A DNA stretch of 64,000 bases from Hygrocybe punicea (GCA_963556145.1 OY744464.1:5890001-5954000), one strand, 5' to 3'. Shown: positions 32,399-46,681, counted from the first letter of the stretch. The notes: generated from the sequence alone by a model not told the origin. Translations and numbers: made by a program.

Positions 32399-35300
32399 AT
32401 GAATCCCCACAACATCATCCGTGTCTGCATTGCATGTTTGACTTATCTATATTTCCTTGCAAATGCAACATTATTTCCACAACTATGCCAAGACAAACTT
32501 ATGTATATCTCTCCTGAACCAATTTCCTGTCCTGTGATATCGACCTTGACCCAAGAATTGGATGTTTTTCAAAGAAAACTCATAGAACATGAGTTGGCCC
32601 CAGATCAGGGCGATGCAACAATATTGATGCAAATAAATGCAACACTATATGTAAAGATCATTGGAATAACAAAAGAAACAAAAGATAAATTGACAGTCGA
32701 TCCATTATTCGTTTGGACTACATTTAAAAATAGCGCCTTCAAAATGCGAATACGTTCTATTCAATATGCCAGAACATATTTCTTACCTCCTAAATATCTC
32801 TTTGCTTTGTATTGTCTTCTCAAACCTATCACTGTCCAATGTCGTTGTAAAATGATCAAAGCATTGCTCATGCGATCGCTATTGAGACGACATGATTTCA
32901 AAGCATATTTATTTCATTGTATTACTAGTTCTCTATCACATGCAACGTTGCTGTGGACCACACTATGTTTCATAATACGGCATAGCCGTTCAAACATAAT
33001 TGTGTTCAATTTGAATTTATTCGGACACTTGTTTAAATCTTTATATATAAATTTCGTTCATAGATATGACTACATTGGTGGTGGTAAACGAATACCAACA
33101 TTCAAGTTTAGCTTTCTTCAATCTTTCATGCTCCCGTCTAATAATATCAACCATGATTCTGACATGTTATTTGGATACGTGGATCATGTTGATCAACAGG
33201 CGGCCAACATTGTATATGGAGATAGAAAAAAATATCTGTGTGTTAAAATGCCTTTGCATGAACTTCTGCCAAAGTTGACGGTGAAGGATATTGGTGAAAT
33301 AACAACAATACATGGTATATATTTGTCAAAGACATTACAAAGATTACATGGACAAGATCTATCTGTGGCATTAATGAGGCATAATTGTTCAGCTTGTGAT
33401 ACTCATGTTTCTATTTTTCTTGTGCATGATATTAAATCACATAAAGACCTGTGTAAACAGTGGTACAGAAGACAAAAAATGACAGAAACATATGAGTGCG
33501 GCAAAGAAGAAACTCAGGCTCAAATGAAAGAAGAATTGGACAAGTCAGATGAGCAATTATTTCCTCCTCCTCCTCCATCTATTGAATTGAAGGAAACCAT
33601 AATCAGCAACTGGTGCAGAGATACATCACCTGAATGTTTCCAAGAAAGTGGGTGTGCTGTATGTGGTCAATTGGTTGCATTGAAAAACATGTCTTTATTG
33701 TCAAAGACAAAGGTTAATCTGAAAATATTAACTAGAGACAATATGGGAATCACAAGATGTGAACGATATCATTGTTCTGATCCAATAGAGGATATCAAAG
33801 GTCCAGTGCTAGATGACACATGTAAATGGATATGCAAACCATGTGTGCTCAGTCTGAATAAAGGCCAAACTCCCAAATATGCTTTGGCAAATGGACTTTG
33901 GATGGGCAGAATTCCTGCACAACTTCAAAATCTAACATTTGCTGAACAACTTTTGATTGCCCGTGTTCGTCACAACAAATGTATTGTTCGTGTCTCATCT
34001 GGGATGCATAAAATGAAAGCAAATGCCATCATGTTTCAAAACCCAACACCAAAGATATATCAACGGTTGCCTCCAACAATTAAAGAACTTGATGAAGTGC
34101 TAGCGTTTATTTTCACTGGTCCTGCCAGACCAACTCCAGAAGACATGGAGCGAACGCCTTTATTGGTTCGCCGAAGGCAAGTTTCTGCAGCTTTAGAATG
34201 GCTGAAATTGAACCACATGGATTACTATGATTTAGATATCTCCTATGAAAATCTAGCACAATACCCAGATCATGGAATTCCTGTTGTGATTGCATATCGA
34301 CCAGCAGACACAAATAAGGAACCGGAAGCCACTAGTGCATTTGACAATGAAGAGGAAGATGGTGTGGAAGATGGGCCTTGTCCCTTTGTTGTTAGTGGAG
34401 TAACTGGTGAAAATCTAGATATTACAAGTCCAAAAGCATTAATAGCTAGAGCGACAAAGCACTTGATAGATGACCATGGTGGTGTTCTTGCCATCAGCCA
34501 TGCTAGAAATCCAGAATCGTTCTTTAATAATCCTCAGTTATATCCTATGATGTTTCCCTGCCTATTTCCATATGGCTTGGGTGGTATTAGCAGCATAAAC
34601 AATGATGTTTTAAGCATCAGTGATATGATGCACAAAAGACATCTTCTGATGTACCATGACAAAAGATTTCAAACTGATCCCTATTTTCCATTGATTGCAT
34701 TCAATCAAGAACAAATCAAGGACAGTACAACCGGAGGATATTTGTTGACTAATAAACATAATTTCAATGATATTGCAGATCGCCTGATGACTATCAATAC
34801 AGCTGTTTTGGATGACCTCTCTAAGAGATTATCTAGAGGTGATAGAGTCAAACCAGATACATCGGAAGAGAAAGCATGCTATAAACTCATTTCTGATCTG
34901 GATCACGTAGCTGGTCAGGTCAAAGGTTCAATTACTAACAAGAAATACATGCGAAATGAGATTTGGTCTCTGATATCCTATATTGGTGCTCCGACTTGGT
35001 TTATCACTTTTGCACCTGCAGACATCAATCACCCACTATGCTTATATTATGCTGACAACAAAGAAATGTTTTATCCTAAACTACGTCTACCCCAGGATTG
35101 TTACAAACTAATCGCAAATAATCCAGTTGCTGGAGCCCGCTTCTTTCACTTTACTACTGAAATGTTCATCAAACATATATTAGGAATGAATGAATCTCAC
35201 CCTGGCCTTTATGGAAACACATCAGGTTATTATGCGACGGTAGAGGAACAAGGACGTCTTACCTTGCATCTTCATATGCTGTTGTGGATAAAGGGATGCC

Positions 35301-38300
35301 TTACACCACAAGAAATATGTGACAAAATTATGGGTGAAAATTCTGACTTTCAGAAAAGATTAGTGCAATACTTGGAAAGTTTGTGTGTAGGACAATTCAT
35401 GACAGGTTCTAAAGATGAGGTATCACAGAAAATGGAACAGACAATGTCGAAACCTGAATATCAACCACCAACATGTGTCATGCCAGATCCACCATCATAT
35501 AATTGTTCCATGAATTGTCAATATCACGACAAAAGATCAACATGGTGGCAAAGGTTTCAAGATATTGTAGATGATCTTTTATTGCGATTAAATGTACATA
35601 ACAGGCATGACGGCAAAAAAAAGCCATATTGTCTTAATTCGAAAGGTGAATGTAAATGACGATTTCCCCGTGATATCTTTCAACAAACTTTTGTAGAACC
35701 TAACACTGGTGCTCTCAACCTCAAGCATGGTGAACCTTGGATGAACACAGTGACACCTGAAGTTACATATATGCTACAATGCAATTCTGATGTGACCAGC
35801 TTATTATCAGGTACTGCTATAAAGGCCATAGTTGCATACATAACAGATTATATTACAAAATTCTCCTTGAAGACCTATAGCATTTTTGAAGTGATAAAAA
35901 GTATTTTTGATAAGAATTCCGAAATGATTGGTGGCGACCTGAAAAGAAAAGACAAAGTCAGAAAACTGTTTACACAAATAGTCAATTCACTCACCTCCAA
36001 AATGGAAATCGGTGCTCCAATGGCTTCATTATATGTCCTTGGAAATCCTGATCACTACACCAGTCATAAATTCGTGCCATTCTTTTGGAGATCTTATGTT
36101 AAAGAGGTTATCAGTGCATGGTCTGATGAAGAAATTCCTAATATATGTGAAGACCAAAATAATGCACAAAAGGTTGTTATTGGTAAGAATAATGGCGCAT
36201 ACATTGGACTTTCCAAAGTAAATAATTATATGTTCAGACCCACCTTGTATGATAATGTATCACTGTATGACTGGATACGTCTTGCCACTATGGAACCAAA
36301 GAAAAGATGCACCAAAACAAAGACCAAAAGGGCCAGAAAAGAACCAGTGCAAAACCAAATTCTTGACAATCTAGGCTGTGATGATTTGTCTGACTCTTTC
36401 ACTGAACCTACTAATGTTGACTATTCCAGTGATGACAACTTGTCTGATGTCGTTGATAATGATATACTCATGGAGATAGATGAAATTCCAAAACCTGATG
36501 GTTTGAATAGACATGCAGGCACAGAAATAGCTGATAAAACAAATGAAGTTGATCTTAATAAATTGACAAAATTTGAAAATGATTATACTTTACATTCCAA
36601 TCATCCACAATATCTTACCCACCATGCCAAAATGAAAGGGAATGATCCTTTCATAGTTCCTAATTTTATTCCGAACACTTTGCCAAGGGCTGACCGTGGT
36701 GATCGAGAATATTATTGTTATACAATGTTAACATTTTTCAAGCCATGGAGAAGTGGCAAAGAACTCAAAAGTAAATTACAAACATGGGATAATACTTTTA
36801 TAGACCACGAGTTTTCTAAAAAAGAACTAGAGATCATGAAATACTTTGGTCTGCGGTATGAATGTTTGGATGCAAGAGATGATTTCTCTGCTAAACGTCA
36901 GAAGAATAATACTGCAAATATAAGGTATTCATGGGCGACCTCAAACGGTCTTGATGAACTGGATGACATGCACAATGCTGAATTTGCATTTAATGGCGAC
37001 GACTTCAACAACAATATTGATGAAGACAATAATGACACGGAAATACTCCTGAAACTTGGTCAAAAAGGACAAAAAAGGAAAGATCAAATGCTGATAGCTG
37101 AAAGAACTTTGAAAAGGTCAGGGTGGCTCGATGATTGTATTGATGGTACCCCAGATATAGGACCGTTGATACCTATAGAACCACCTGTAGTACAATCAGC
37201 AAAATTGTGGAGAACTGCAGTCCTTGCAAAGAAAAAGGAAATCATCGATGACAGAAATAAAAATTTACCAACAAAAACAGCAACCATAGATAAATTGGGA
37301 AATTTTGAATATAATAATGTCAAGATAGTGGACGCAGCATACATCAACCATATGTTTATTCCTGCAAACAGAGCTGATCGTCATCTTATTGATGTAACTA
37401 TCAATGATTACAAGTTGAACACTGACCAAAAGAGAGCATTTCATATCATTGCCAATCACTCTACCTTGATTAACAGTTCTGATAAGCTACGCATGTATCT
37501 TGGTGGGATGGCAGGCACAGGGAAATCACAAGTCATCAAAGCATTGACTAGTTTCTTTGGTAAACACAACGAAAATCATCGGTTTGTGGTTCTTGCACCA
37601 ACTGGTGGTGCTGCTGCCCTTGTAAATGGATCTACATATCACTCCATTCTTGGAATTAATCAGGGAGGATGATCTCGTTCCCTTGCACAAGTTCGTGCCA
37701 ATCTTGATGGTGTGGATTACATTTTCATTGATGAGGTGTCAATGTTATCTTGCAGAGATATGTATAAAATCAGTGCTCAGTGTGCAAAAGCACGTGGCGT
37801 TTATGATGAACCCTTTGGTGGCATTAATATGATATTTGCAGGAGATTTTGGCCAACTTCCACCAGCTATGAGTGGTGCTCCTTTATACTCTGGAACCGTT
37901 GGTGTCCAAATCAATTCCAGTCAAACTATACCAAATCAGGAAGCGGCTATAGGCAAAGCTCTTGGGCATCAAATAACAACAGTTGTTATATTACGTGAAA
38001 ATATGAGACAAACCAATCAGTCAGAAGCAGATGTCCAACTGAGGCTTGCTTTGGAAAACATGAGATACAAAGCATGTACTCCCAAAGATATTGCATTTCT
38101 TCGTACTCGTGTTGCAGGAAAAGGTCCAAATGATCCAAAATTAGCCCAAAAGAAATTCAGGAATGTGTCAGTTATAACTGCATTGAATGCACAAAAAGAC
38201 AAAATCAATGAACTTGGTATTCAACGTTTTGCTGCTGAAAATAGGAGACCATTAACATCATTCTATTCCATAGACAGATGGAATGATCCTACTAGTTCCA

Positions 38301-40144
38301 ATAGCAAAAGAAAATCTCATCACATGTCAACAATTTTGGATCCTATTCGACACACAAAGTTATTGGAACCTTCACTCCAAAAGCTACTTTGGAGCCAACC
38401 ACATGCATCATCCTCTGATCATATACCAGGAAGATTAGACTTATGTGTAGGCATGCCAGTGATGCTGAGGAACAATGATGCAACAGAGTGCTGCATTACC
38501 AAAGGAGCAGAGGGCATAGTTGTGGGTTGGCAGAGTGCAATAGGTCCTGAGCAACAAACTGTACTGGACACTTTATTTGTCAGATTATTGAATCCTCCAA
38601 AAAAAATTAACATAGAAGGACTTCCTGAAAATGTTGTGCCGATTACAAAACATGTCACTTCCACCATGTGCTCATTACCCAATGATGATGTGATATCTTT
38701 GTCAAGAGAACAAGTGTTGGTACTACCTAATTTTGCAATGACTGATTATGCATGTGAAGGACGTACTCATCCTAACAATGTAGTTGACCTCAGTAGTTGT
38801 AGAAACCACCAATCCTATTATACTTGCTTATCAAGAAGTGCTTCTGCAGCAGGAACTATCATCATGCAAGGCTTTGATCCTAAAGTAATTACTGGGGGTG
38901 CTTCTGGATATCTAAGGCAGGAATTCAGAGAATTAGAACTGCTTGATGAGATTACCAAACTGAAATATCAAGGACTCTTACCAGACCATGTCAAGGGAGA
39001 TCAGCGAAATTCTATCATTGATCAATTTAGAAAATGGAAAGGAAAGTCATATATTCCAAAAAACATTCATCATGCTATCGCATGGAAAGCCACAGAGCAA
39101 CTAAATCAATACACAACACAGCCCTCTCCATGGCAATTAATTAAACCTATGAACAAAAATCAAAAGGCAGATTTCAGAAACCTCAACTTTGTTCCTGCAA
39201 AAGGAACTGTTCCAATCACTGTCACTCATAAAAATTCGACGGCCAATGTATTGCAAAATAAAAAACGAAAATTACAACAAGTTGTAAGTTCATCTTCCAT
39301 AGTGAAAAAAAGACAAAAAACAAGTACTATTGAATTAAATGAACCCAAAGGGTTTATATGGGATGCGCAAGATTGGAGCTGTGCTTATGATTCACTCTTT
39401 ACAATATTACTAGCAATATGGAATGAAGATCCATCAAGTTGGAACAAAAGATTCAATAGCATCAATGAAATATTAAAGATTTTGAGCTTAGGATTCAAAC
39501 GATCCAAGAATCACACAACAGATTTAGAAACAGTTAGAAATACAATCAGACATTTATTGCACCAAGATAAACCCAAAATATTTCCTTATGGTCAAGTTGG
39601 CATTGCCATAAGTGATTTGGCCCATTATATAATGAAAGCAAATGAATCAATGACTTCAACTTGTCTTAAAGGTATGAATTGTGAAAACATAACCATTCTG
39701 GAAAATGATAGATGTGACGCCATCTTTCATTGTTCATATTCATTTTCTGGAACAATCTCAACATGTCTTGCTCAAATCATAGTTAATAGACAACGGCACA
39801 AATGTCAATTGTGTTGGGGAGAGATTACTAAATTTATTGCATTTAACAAAATTCCACCTCTAATCATGTTTACAGTTGACTCTATTGAGAATTTAATAAT
39901 TAGTCAAGTTATAAACTTGTCAATTGATGACATATCCACTGCTTACACATTGAGAGGAATTGTGTACTTTGGTGATGCACATTTTACTGCCCGCATATTC
40001 ATCAACAGTATGGTATGGTTTCATGATGGTATATCAACCAGATCAATTTGTATTAATGAAGGTGATATAGATGACTTTTCAAATATTAATTTATTGTCAT
40101 GTAATGGTAATAATGCTGTACTGTTTATATATGCTCAATCTTAA
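32399..40144 (+). CDS. Helitron replicase-helicase (RepHel) with USP-like C-terminus; one frame with two in-frame TGA codons (copy B)
   Basis: A single frame of 2,581 sense and stop-interrupted codons runs from ATG 32399 to TAA 40142-40144, with TGA at 35657-35659 and 37670-37672. In order: Cys-rich, DUF6570-like region (CSACDTH, CAVCGQL, LANGLWMGRIPA, LLIARVRHNKC, FTGPARPTPED); Helitron-like N region (YPMMFPCLFPYGLGG, FITFAPADINHPL); HUH motif LHLHMLLW (His957, His959); two-tyrosine motif AYITDYITK (35834-35860); Pif1-type helicase with Walker A GMAGTGKS (Lys1709) and Walker B IFIDEVSMLS (about 1775-1785); and a C-terminal segment with Cys2328 (DWSCAYDSLF) and His2528 (HFTARIF...VWFHDG), resembling Cys and His boxes of ubiquitin-specific proteases. 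HUH endonuclease plus 5'-3' helicase would nick, unwind and rejoin the element. Both TGAs are shared by the other copies; this copy has the fewest lesions. Confidence 0.88.
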
Positions 40145-40167
40145 TATGTGTTCTCTTGCTAAAAGAA

Positions 40168-40213
40168 GGGACGAGTAACATGCCATGCAAAGCAATGGCC
40201 CACACCCCACTAG
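40168..40213 (+). other. Helitron 3' terminus: hairpin and CTAG (copy B)
   Basis: GGGACGAGTAAC, hairpin GCCATGC...GCAATGGC (40182-40199), CCACACCCCA, then CTAG and a flanking T. Matches 11919-11964 and the inverted end at 15945-15990. Confidence 0.92.
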
Positions 40214-43200
40214 TATAATCTGTTATGTATGCAACTATGGCCTGTATAGCAGTACCTGATAATAAGCTGGTCACATCAGAATTGCATTGTAGCATATATG
40301 TAACTTCAGGTGTCACTGTGTTCATCCAAGGTTCACCATGCTTGAGGTTGAGAGCACCAGTGTTAGGTTCTACAAAAGTTTGTTGAAAGATATCACGGGG
40401 AAATCATCATTTACATTCACCTTTCGAATTAAGACAATATGGCTTTTTTTTGCCGTCATGCCTGTTATGTACATTTAATCGCAATAAAAGATCATCTACA
40501 ATATCTTGAAACCTTTGCCACCATGTTGATCTTTTGTCGTGATATTGACAATTCATGGAACAATTATATGATGGTGGATCTGGCATGACACATGTTGGTG
40601 GTTGATATTCAGGTTTCGACATTGTCTGTTCCATTTTCTGTGATACCTCATCTTTAGAACCTGTCATGAATTGTCCTACACACAAACTTTCCAAGTATTG
40701 CACTAATCTTTTCTGAAAGTCAGAATTTTCACCCATAATTTTGTCACATATTTCTTGTGGTGTAAGGCATCCCTTTATCCACAACAGCATATGAAGATGC
40801 AAGGTAAGACGTCCTTGTTCCTCTACCGTCGCATAATAACCTGATGTGTTTCCATAAAGGCCAGGGTGAGATTCATTCATTCCTAATATATGTTTGATGA
40901 ACATTTCAGTAGTAAAGTGAAAGAAGCGGGCTCCAGCAACTGGATTATTTGCGATTAGTTTGTAACAATCCTGGGGTAGACGTAGTTTAGGATAAAACAT
41001 TTCTTTGTTGTCAGCATAATATAAGCATAGTGGGTGATTGATGTCTGCAGGTGCAAAAGTGATAAACCAAGTCGGAGCACCAATATAGGATATCAGAGAC
41101 CAAATCTCATTTCGCATGTATTTCTTGTTAGTAATTGAACCTTTGACCTGACCAGCTACATGATCCAAGTCTGATATAAGCCTATAACATGCTTTTTCTT
41201 CAGGGGTATCTGGTTTGACTCTATCACCTCTAGACAATCTCTTAGAGAGGTCATCTAAAACAGCTGTATTGATATTCATCAAGCAATCTGCAATATCATT
41301 GAAATTATGTTTATTAGTCAACAAATAACCTCCAGTTGTACCATCTTTAATTTGTTCTTGATTGAATGCAATCAGTGGAAAATAGGGATCAGTTTGAAAT
41401 CTTTTGTCATGGTACATCAGAAGATGTCTTTTGTGCATCATATCACTGATGCTTAAAACATTCTTGTCAATGCTACTAATACCACCCAAGCCATATGGAA
41501 ATAGGCAGGGGAACATCATAGGATATAACTGAGGATTCTTAAAGAACAATTCTGGATTTCTAGCATGGCTGATGGCAAGAACACCACCATGGTCATCTAT
41601 CAAGTGCTTTGTCGCTCTAGCTATTAATGCTTTTGGACTTGTAATATCTAGATTTTCACCAGTTACTCCACTAACAACAAAGGGACAAGGCCCATCTTCC
41701 ACACCATCTTCCTCTTCATTGTCAAATGCACTAGTGGCTTCCGGTTCCTTATTTGTGTCTGCTGGTCGATATGCAATCACAACAGGAATTCCATGATCTG
41801 GGTATTGTGCTAGATTTTCATAGGAGATATCTAAATCATAGTAATCCATGTGGTTCAATTTCAGCCATTCTAAAGCTGCAGAAACTTGCCTTCGGCGAAC
41901 CAATAACGGTGTTCGCTCCATGTCTTCTGGAGTTGGTCTGGCAGGACCGGTGAAAATGAATGCTAGCACTTCATCAAGTTCTTTAATTGTTGGAGGCAAC
42001 CGTTGATATATCTTTGGTGTTGGGTTTTGAAACATGATGGCATTTGCTTTCATTTTATGCATCCCAGATGAGACACGAACAATACATTTGTTGTGACGAA
42101 CACGGGCAATCAAAAGTTGTTCAGCAAATGTTAGATTTTGAAGTTATGCAGGAATTCTGCCCATCCAAAGTCCATTTGCCAAAGCATATTTGGGAGTTTG
42201 GCCTTTGTTTAGACTGAGCACACATGGCTTGCATATCCATTTACATGTGTCATCTAGCACTGGACCTTTGATATCCTCTATTGGATCAGAACAATGATGT
42301 CGTTCACATCTTGTGATTCCCATATTTTCTCTAGTTAATATTTTCAGATTAACCTTTGTCTTTGACAATAAAGACATGTTCCTCAATGCAACCAATTGAC
42401 CACACACGGCACACCCACTTTCTTGAAAACATTCGGGTGATGTATCTCTGCACCAGTTGCTGATTATGGTTTCCTTCAATTCAATAGATGGTGGAGGAGG
42501 AGGAAATGATTGCTCATCTGAGTTGTCCAATTCTTCTTTCATTTTAGTCTGAGTTTCTTCTTTTCCACACTCATATGTTTCTGTCATTTGTTGTCTTTTG
42601 TACCACTGTTTACACAGGTCTTTATGTGATTTAATATCATGCACATGGAAAATAGAAACATGAGTATCACAGGCTGAACAATTATGCCTCATTAATGCAG
42701 CAAATAGATCTTGTCCATGTAATCTTTGTAATGTCTTTGACAAATATATACCATGTATTGTTGTTATTTCACCAATATCCTTCACCGTCAACTTTGGCAG
42801 AAGTTCATGCAAAGGCATTTTAACACACAGATATTTTTTTCTATCTCCATATACAATGTTGGCTGCCTGTTGATCAACATGATCCACGTATCCAAATAAC
42901 ATGTCAGAATCATGGTTGATATTATTAGACGGGAGCATGAAAGATTGAAGAAGGTTAAATTTGAATGTTGGTATTCGTTTACCACCACCAATGAAGTGAT
43001 ATCTATGAAGGGAATTTATATATAAAGATTTAAATGGGTTTCTGAATAAATTTAAATTGAACACAATTATGTTGAAACGACTATGTTGTATTATGAAACA
43101 TAGTGTGATCCAGAGCAACGTTGCATGTGTTAGAGAACTAGTAATGCAATGAAATAAATATGATCTGAAATCATGTCATCTCAATAGCCATCGCATGAGC

Positions 43201-43667
43201 AATGCCTTGATCATTTTACAACGACATTGGACAGTGATAGGTTTGAGAAGACAATACAAAGCAAAGAGATATTTAGGAGGTAAGAAATATGTTCTGGCAT
43301 ATTGAATAAAACGTAATCGCATTTTGAACGCACTATTTTTAAATGTAGTCCAAACGAATAATGGATCGACTGTCAATTTATCTTTTGTTTCTTTTGTTAT
43401 TCCAATGAACTTTACATATTGTGTTGCATTTATTTGCATCAATATTGTTGTATCGCCCTGATCTGGGGCAAACTCATGTTCTATGAGTTTTCTTTGAGAA
43501 ACACCCAATTCTTGGGTCAAGGTCAATATCAAAGGCAAGGAAATTGGTTCAGGAGAGATATACATAAGTTGATTTTGGCATAGTTGTGGAAATAATGTTG
43601 CATTTGCAAGGAAATGTAGATAAATCAAACCTGCAATGCAGACACGGATGATGTTGTGGGGATTCAT
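40214..43667 (-). pseudogene. RepHel N-terminal half of copy A/C, broken by stops and by Helitron B
   Basis: In frame from ATG 43667 down to AYITDY at 40214, where copy B starts. Interrupted by TGA at 43178-43176 (CGA in B), TAA at 42146-42144 (CAA in B) and two adjacent TGAs from 40409 down (the second is CGA in B). All are C-to-T changes with no frameshift in this half. HUH and DUF6570-like motifs are preserved between stops. D shares the first three stops. Confidence 0.92.
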
Positions 43668-44758
43668 GAGGATTTGTGACAGTAAGAGGAAACACCTATT
43701 TAACTAGTCAAGTGGTTCGGATCATGAATAACAATTAACACAATGGGATTGATCATATGACATTATATTATTTGTAAGCTCTTCCCAAAACACCATAAGG
43801 TGTGCCTGAATCTTTAGAAAGCTGTGTTTACTTTTTTTGTTCCATTGCATGTTCCCATGACATACCTTGATAATACAGGCCAAAAAAACGCATCTGTACT
43901 ATGAATAGCTGCCTTATGATCTTAATTAGGGGTCCGGCTGACAAGACATTGATCAAACCGACTGAGAAGAACAATGGTACCCCCTTTTAAGATATTTTGT
44001 GGATTTAATCTTCAGAGTCTCAGTGATATTTATTTCTAGCTTGCTCAACAGACAAAACAGGTATTGAAGTTGAACAACCAGGCTGTTTGACAACTGTGCA
44101 TATTTGACAATTGCTTGGTAATTCGTGGAAATTATCATTGTTCTTCATCCTTGTCAGAAATACATTGTCATTTTTATGGAGCTGTACGTATCATTCCCAC
44201 ACAAGTATACTGTATTATTCCGGTACCAAAGAGTCATAGCTCCCCTTGGAGTGACAGTTATATCTTCCACTACAAGAGGGGGTTTTGTTACTCTTGTATC
44301 ATTGTATCCTCATTTAATAGGTCCATAAAGTTCGCGATTCTGGTTTCTTACATATATTCAATTTGAATTTTTGTTAGCCCGAATGAGAGTCATCTCAGGT
44401 TGTCCTTCTCAAGTTGAGTGTGTAGGTGGTTGTACGACTGAACTGAAAGTAATGCATTCACCAGGATATATTTTAGACAAACAGATTTTCAGTCAACAAG
44501 ATTGATGCCTTACGCTGTATCTATGCTCACTATCATGCTCAATTCTTATGGTCATAGGACAGTAACACAAGCCATTTTTAACGGAGCAAAAAGAAATACA
44601 TATATAGAAACTGTACAAATGTTAATAGTAGCGATGTATGAGGAGGACATTTGAGGGCACAGATTGTCACCAAGTTTCCAGAAATCAACGACTGGGATAC
44701 AGTCTTTTTAGTCAAATATAATGAATACTCCACAAAAGAAGGACTTACTCCTCCGAAA

Positions 44759-46681
44759 TTAAGGCCCGGGATCAAGTTTGGATGTCGACAGCTTGGGAGA
44801 TGAAGGCCTCGTTTGGCTTGGAGTAATGGAGAGTAGGATTTCAGGTGGAACGATGTTGTTCCAATCCACGTCCATCGATGAAGCGCTGGGCTCCGCAGGG
44901 GTTGATGACTGGTGGCGTGACGATGCACGCGTATTGGGACGGAATCCTAGGACATTGATAAGATCAGAATTGGATTAGATATAGCCATGTGATATTGAAA
45001 CACATACCCGGAGTCGGAGACTTCTTCGGTGGCTTCACCAGATTGAGCTTCTCTGCAATAATGCCTGCTTGCTCCGAAGCAACATCCAATTTCCTCCTCT
45101 TTGCCATCTCGCCGTCCTTGTGACCATCGCTGGGAGCACCTTTTTGGGTTTGGGAGGTCCATCATCGTTGTCCATGGTTATATCATTATCAACATCCAAC
45201 AACCCCGCCCACTCTGGTCCTAAAATGTCCAACTTCGCGGATTCCGGTGCCACAACATCCGGCTCGGGGGCGATGGGTGGCTTAATCTCCATTGTCAATT
45301 TCTCTAATGCTGATTGCCGGGTTGTGCGCAACAACCCAATTTCAACAGCGACTGCGAGATGTCAGTGCATTAATCATAACAAGGTGAGCAACGTATGCAT
45401 TTGGGCCTTAGACTGCTTCTTCTTTACCGGGGCTACGTCCTCCTCCATCTTTATGTCGTCTATACATGAATAAATGTGTTGGATTATTGTTTTGATATTC
45501 GGAATTCAATAACTCACCCTCATCGTCGTCCTCGGCTTTGGACTTGATTGCGTGTTCTGTCATGATGAAGGGTTTGCATGTATGACAATCACAGACAAAG
45601 AAAGTACTTACTGGACTTGGACTTGGGCTTGGGCTTCTTTTTGTCCTTCTTGGATGAATTGTCTGTGCCACCTGAATATTCAATACATCTATACACCGCT
45701 ATGGTTGAAAATTTGTACAAACCAGCCGCAGATGCCTTGTGTTTTTTGACCGATTTTGACTTGGCTTTTCCCTTCCCCTTGCCCTGGGGAACCGGCTCCT
45801 CTGTGCAAATGTATTATATCATTAGCACAATCACACATGTAATTCTAGATCACACCTTCATCATTGTCCACCACATCAGCATCGACGAGGACACTATGTC
45901 CTTTACACCAAGCAATAACATGACCAATGATTTCGAGCTTTGTGGCGTCCGGAAGCCCACCGAATGACCAATTTGCAGAGGGTCCGCTGTGCCATGCTGG
46001 CACAGATTCGTCGTATTTTGTCCAATCTATGATCCCAGACGTGTGAATTCATATGGCCAGAAATGCATATATATACTCACCTAGATCCTTGGGCTTGATC
46101 TCGGTGTTCACGGCGCCATGTTGAATCAAAGCCGATGGAGAATGTTTCCCGACATAAAATTCTTTCAGGAGCCAATCGTCGAAGATCTTGCTTCGCCAGT
46201 CACGGGTAACCTCGTTTGCCCGTTTCACCACCAAGACTTCTACCCAGATTTCATCCATGACGGTGTCGGTATACTTGAGGTAATTCCGAAGTGAATCGGT
46301 CCCTTCCTTATCATTTTTGACGTAGTCCGGCGAGTAGTGGGGTGCCTTGTTGTATGCGATGGCAGCTGTCGCGTAGATGTACATATCCATTTGATAAATC
46401 AAGCGACGGAGCGGTTCCTTGTATCGTTCGGGCATTTCGCGCCATAACTCACCTCGGGCGGTGGCATTGTGGGGGTGTGTCTTCAGTACATAGAGATTAC
46501 AAGAAAATACGGGAACGGTGCCGGATTCCTTGTTGGGTGCCGGAATCTTGGGCGGGACCATGTACTGTATTTGGAAGATGCGATGGAGCTCCTGCAGCTT
46601 TTTGGGCGGTGCATCAGGCCAGTACTTGAAGGCTGCAGGATTGATGGCAGGAGTCGAGGTTTTGATGACGGGCAAGGACAT
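44759..46681 (-). CDS. Cargo gene 1, copy C
   Basis: Same structure as 29390-31310, with a few amino-acid changes in exon 1 (for example HNATARGELWREMPERYKEP against DDATARGELWREIPERYEEP). The 3' two-thirds are almost identical to B, including the unexplained frame change near the A-run. Exon 1 ends at the same splice donor, with GTGAGT instead of GTAAGT. No new stop seen in exon 1. Confidence 0.55.

Larger units (their letters stand above)
20310..40213 (+). mobile_element. Complete giant Helitron copy B (19.9 kb) with four cargo genes
   Basis: The 5' end is TTACGAGTCCCTATAAGG at 20310; the 3' end is hairpin 40182-40199, ten bases, then CTAG at 40210-40213. The target is restored as GTAA|TATAAT when the element is removed, an A|T site as expected for Helitrons, with no target duplication. 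Order inside: 5' terminal region, foldback element, gene 4 (minus), MITE, gene 3 (plus), gene 2 (minus), palindrome array, gene 1 (plus), RepHel (plus), 3' hairpin. The four cargo genes form two divergent pairs. Gene order is the same in C and, where retained, in D, so cargo belongs to the family and is not a local capture. Confidence 0.9.

Noticed and set aside
20311..40213. A simple inversion as the explanation for the opposite orientation of B and A/C
   Set aside because: Inverting this segment does not rejoin A with C; deleting it restores them exactly, so insertion explains the data better.
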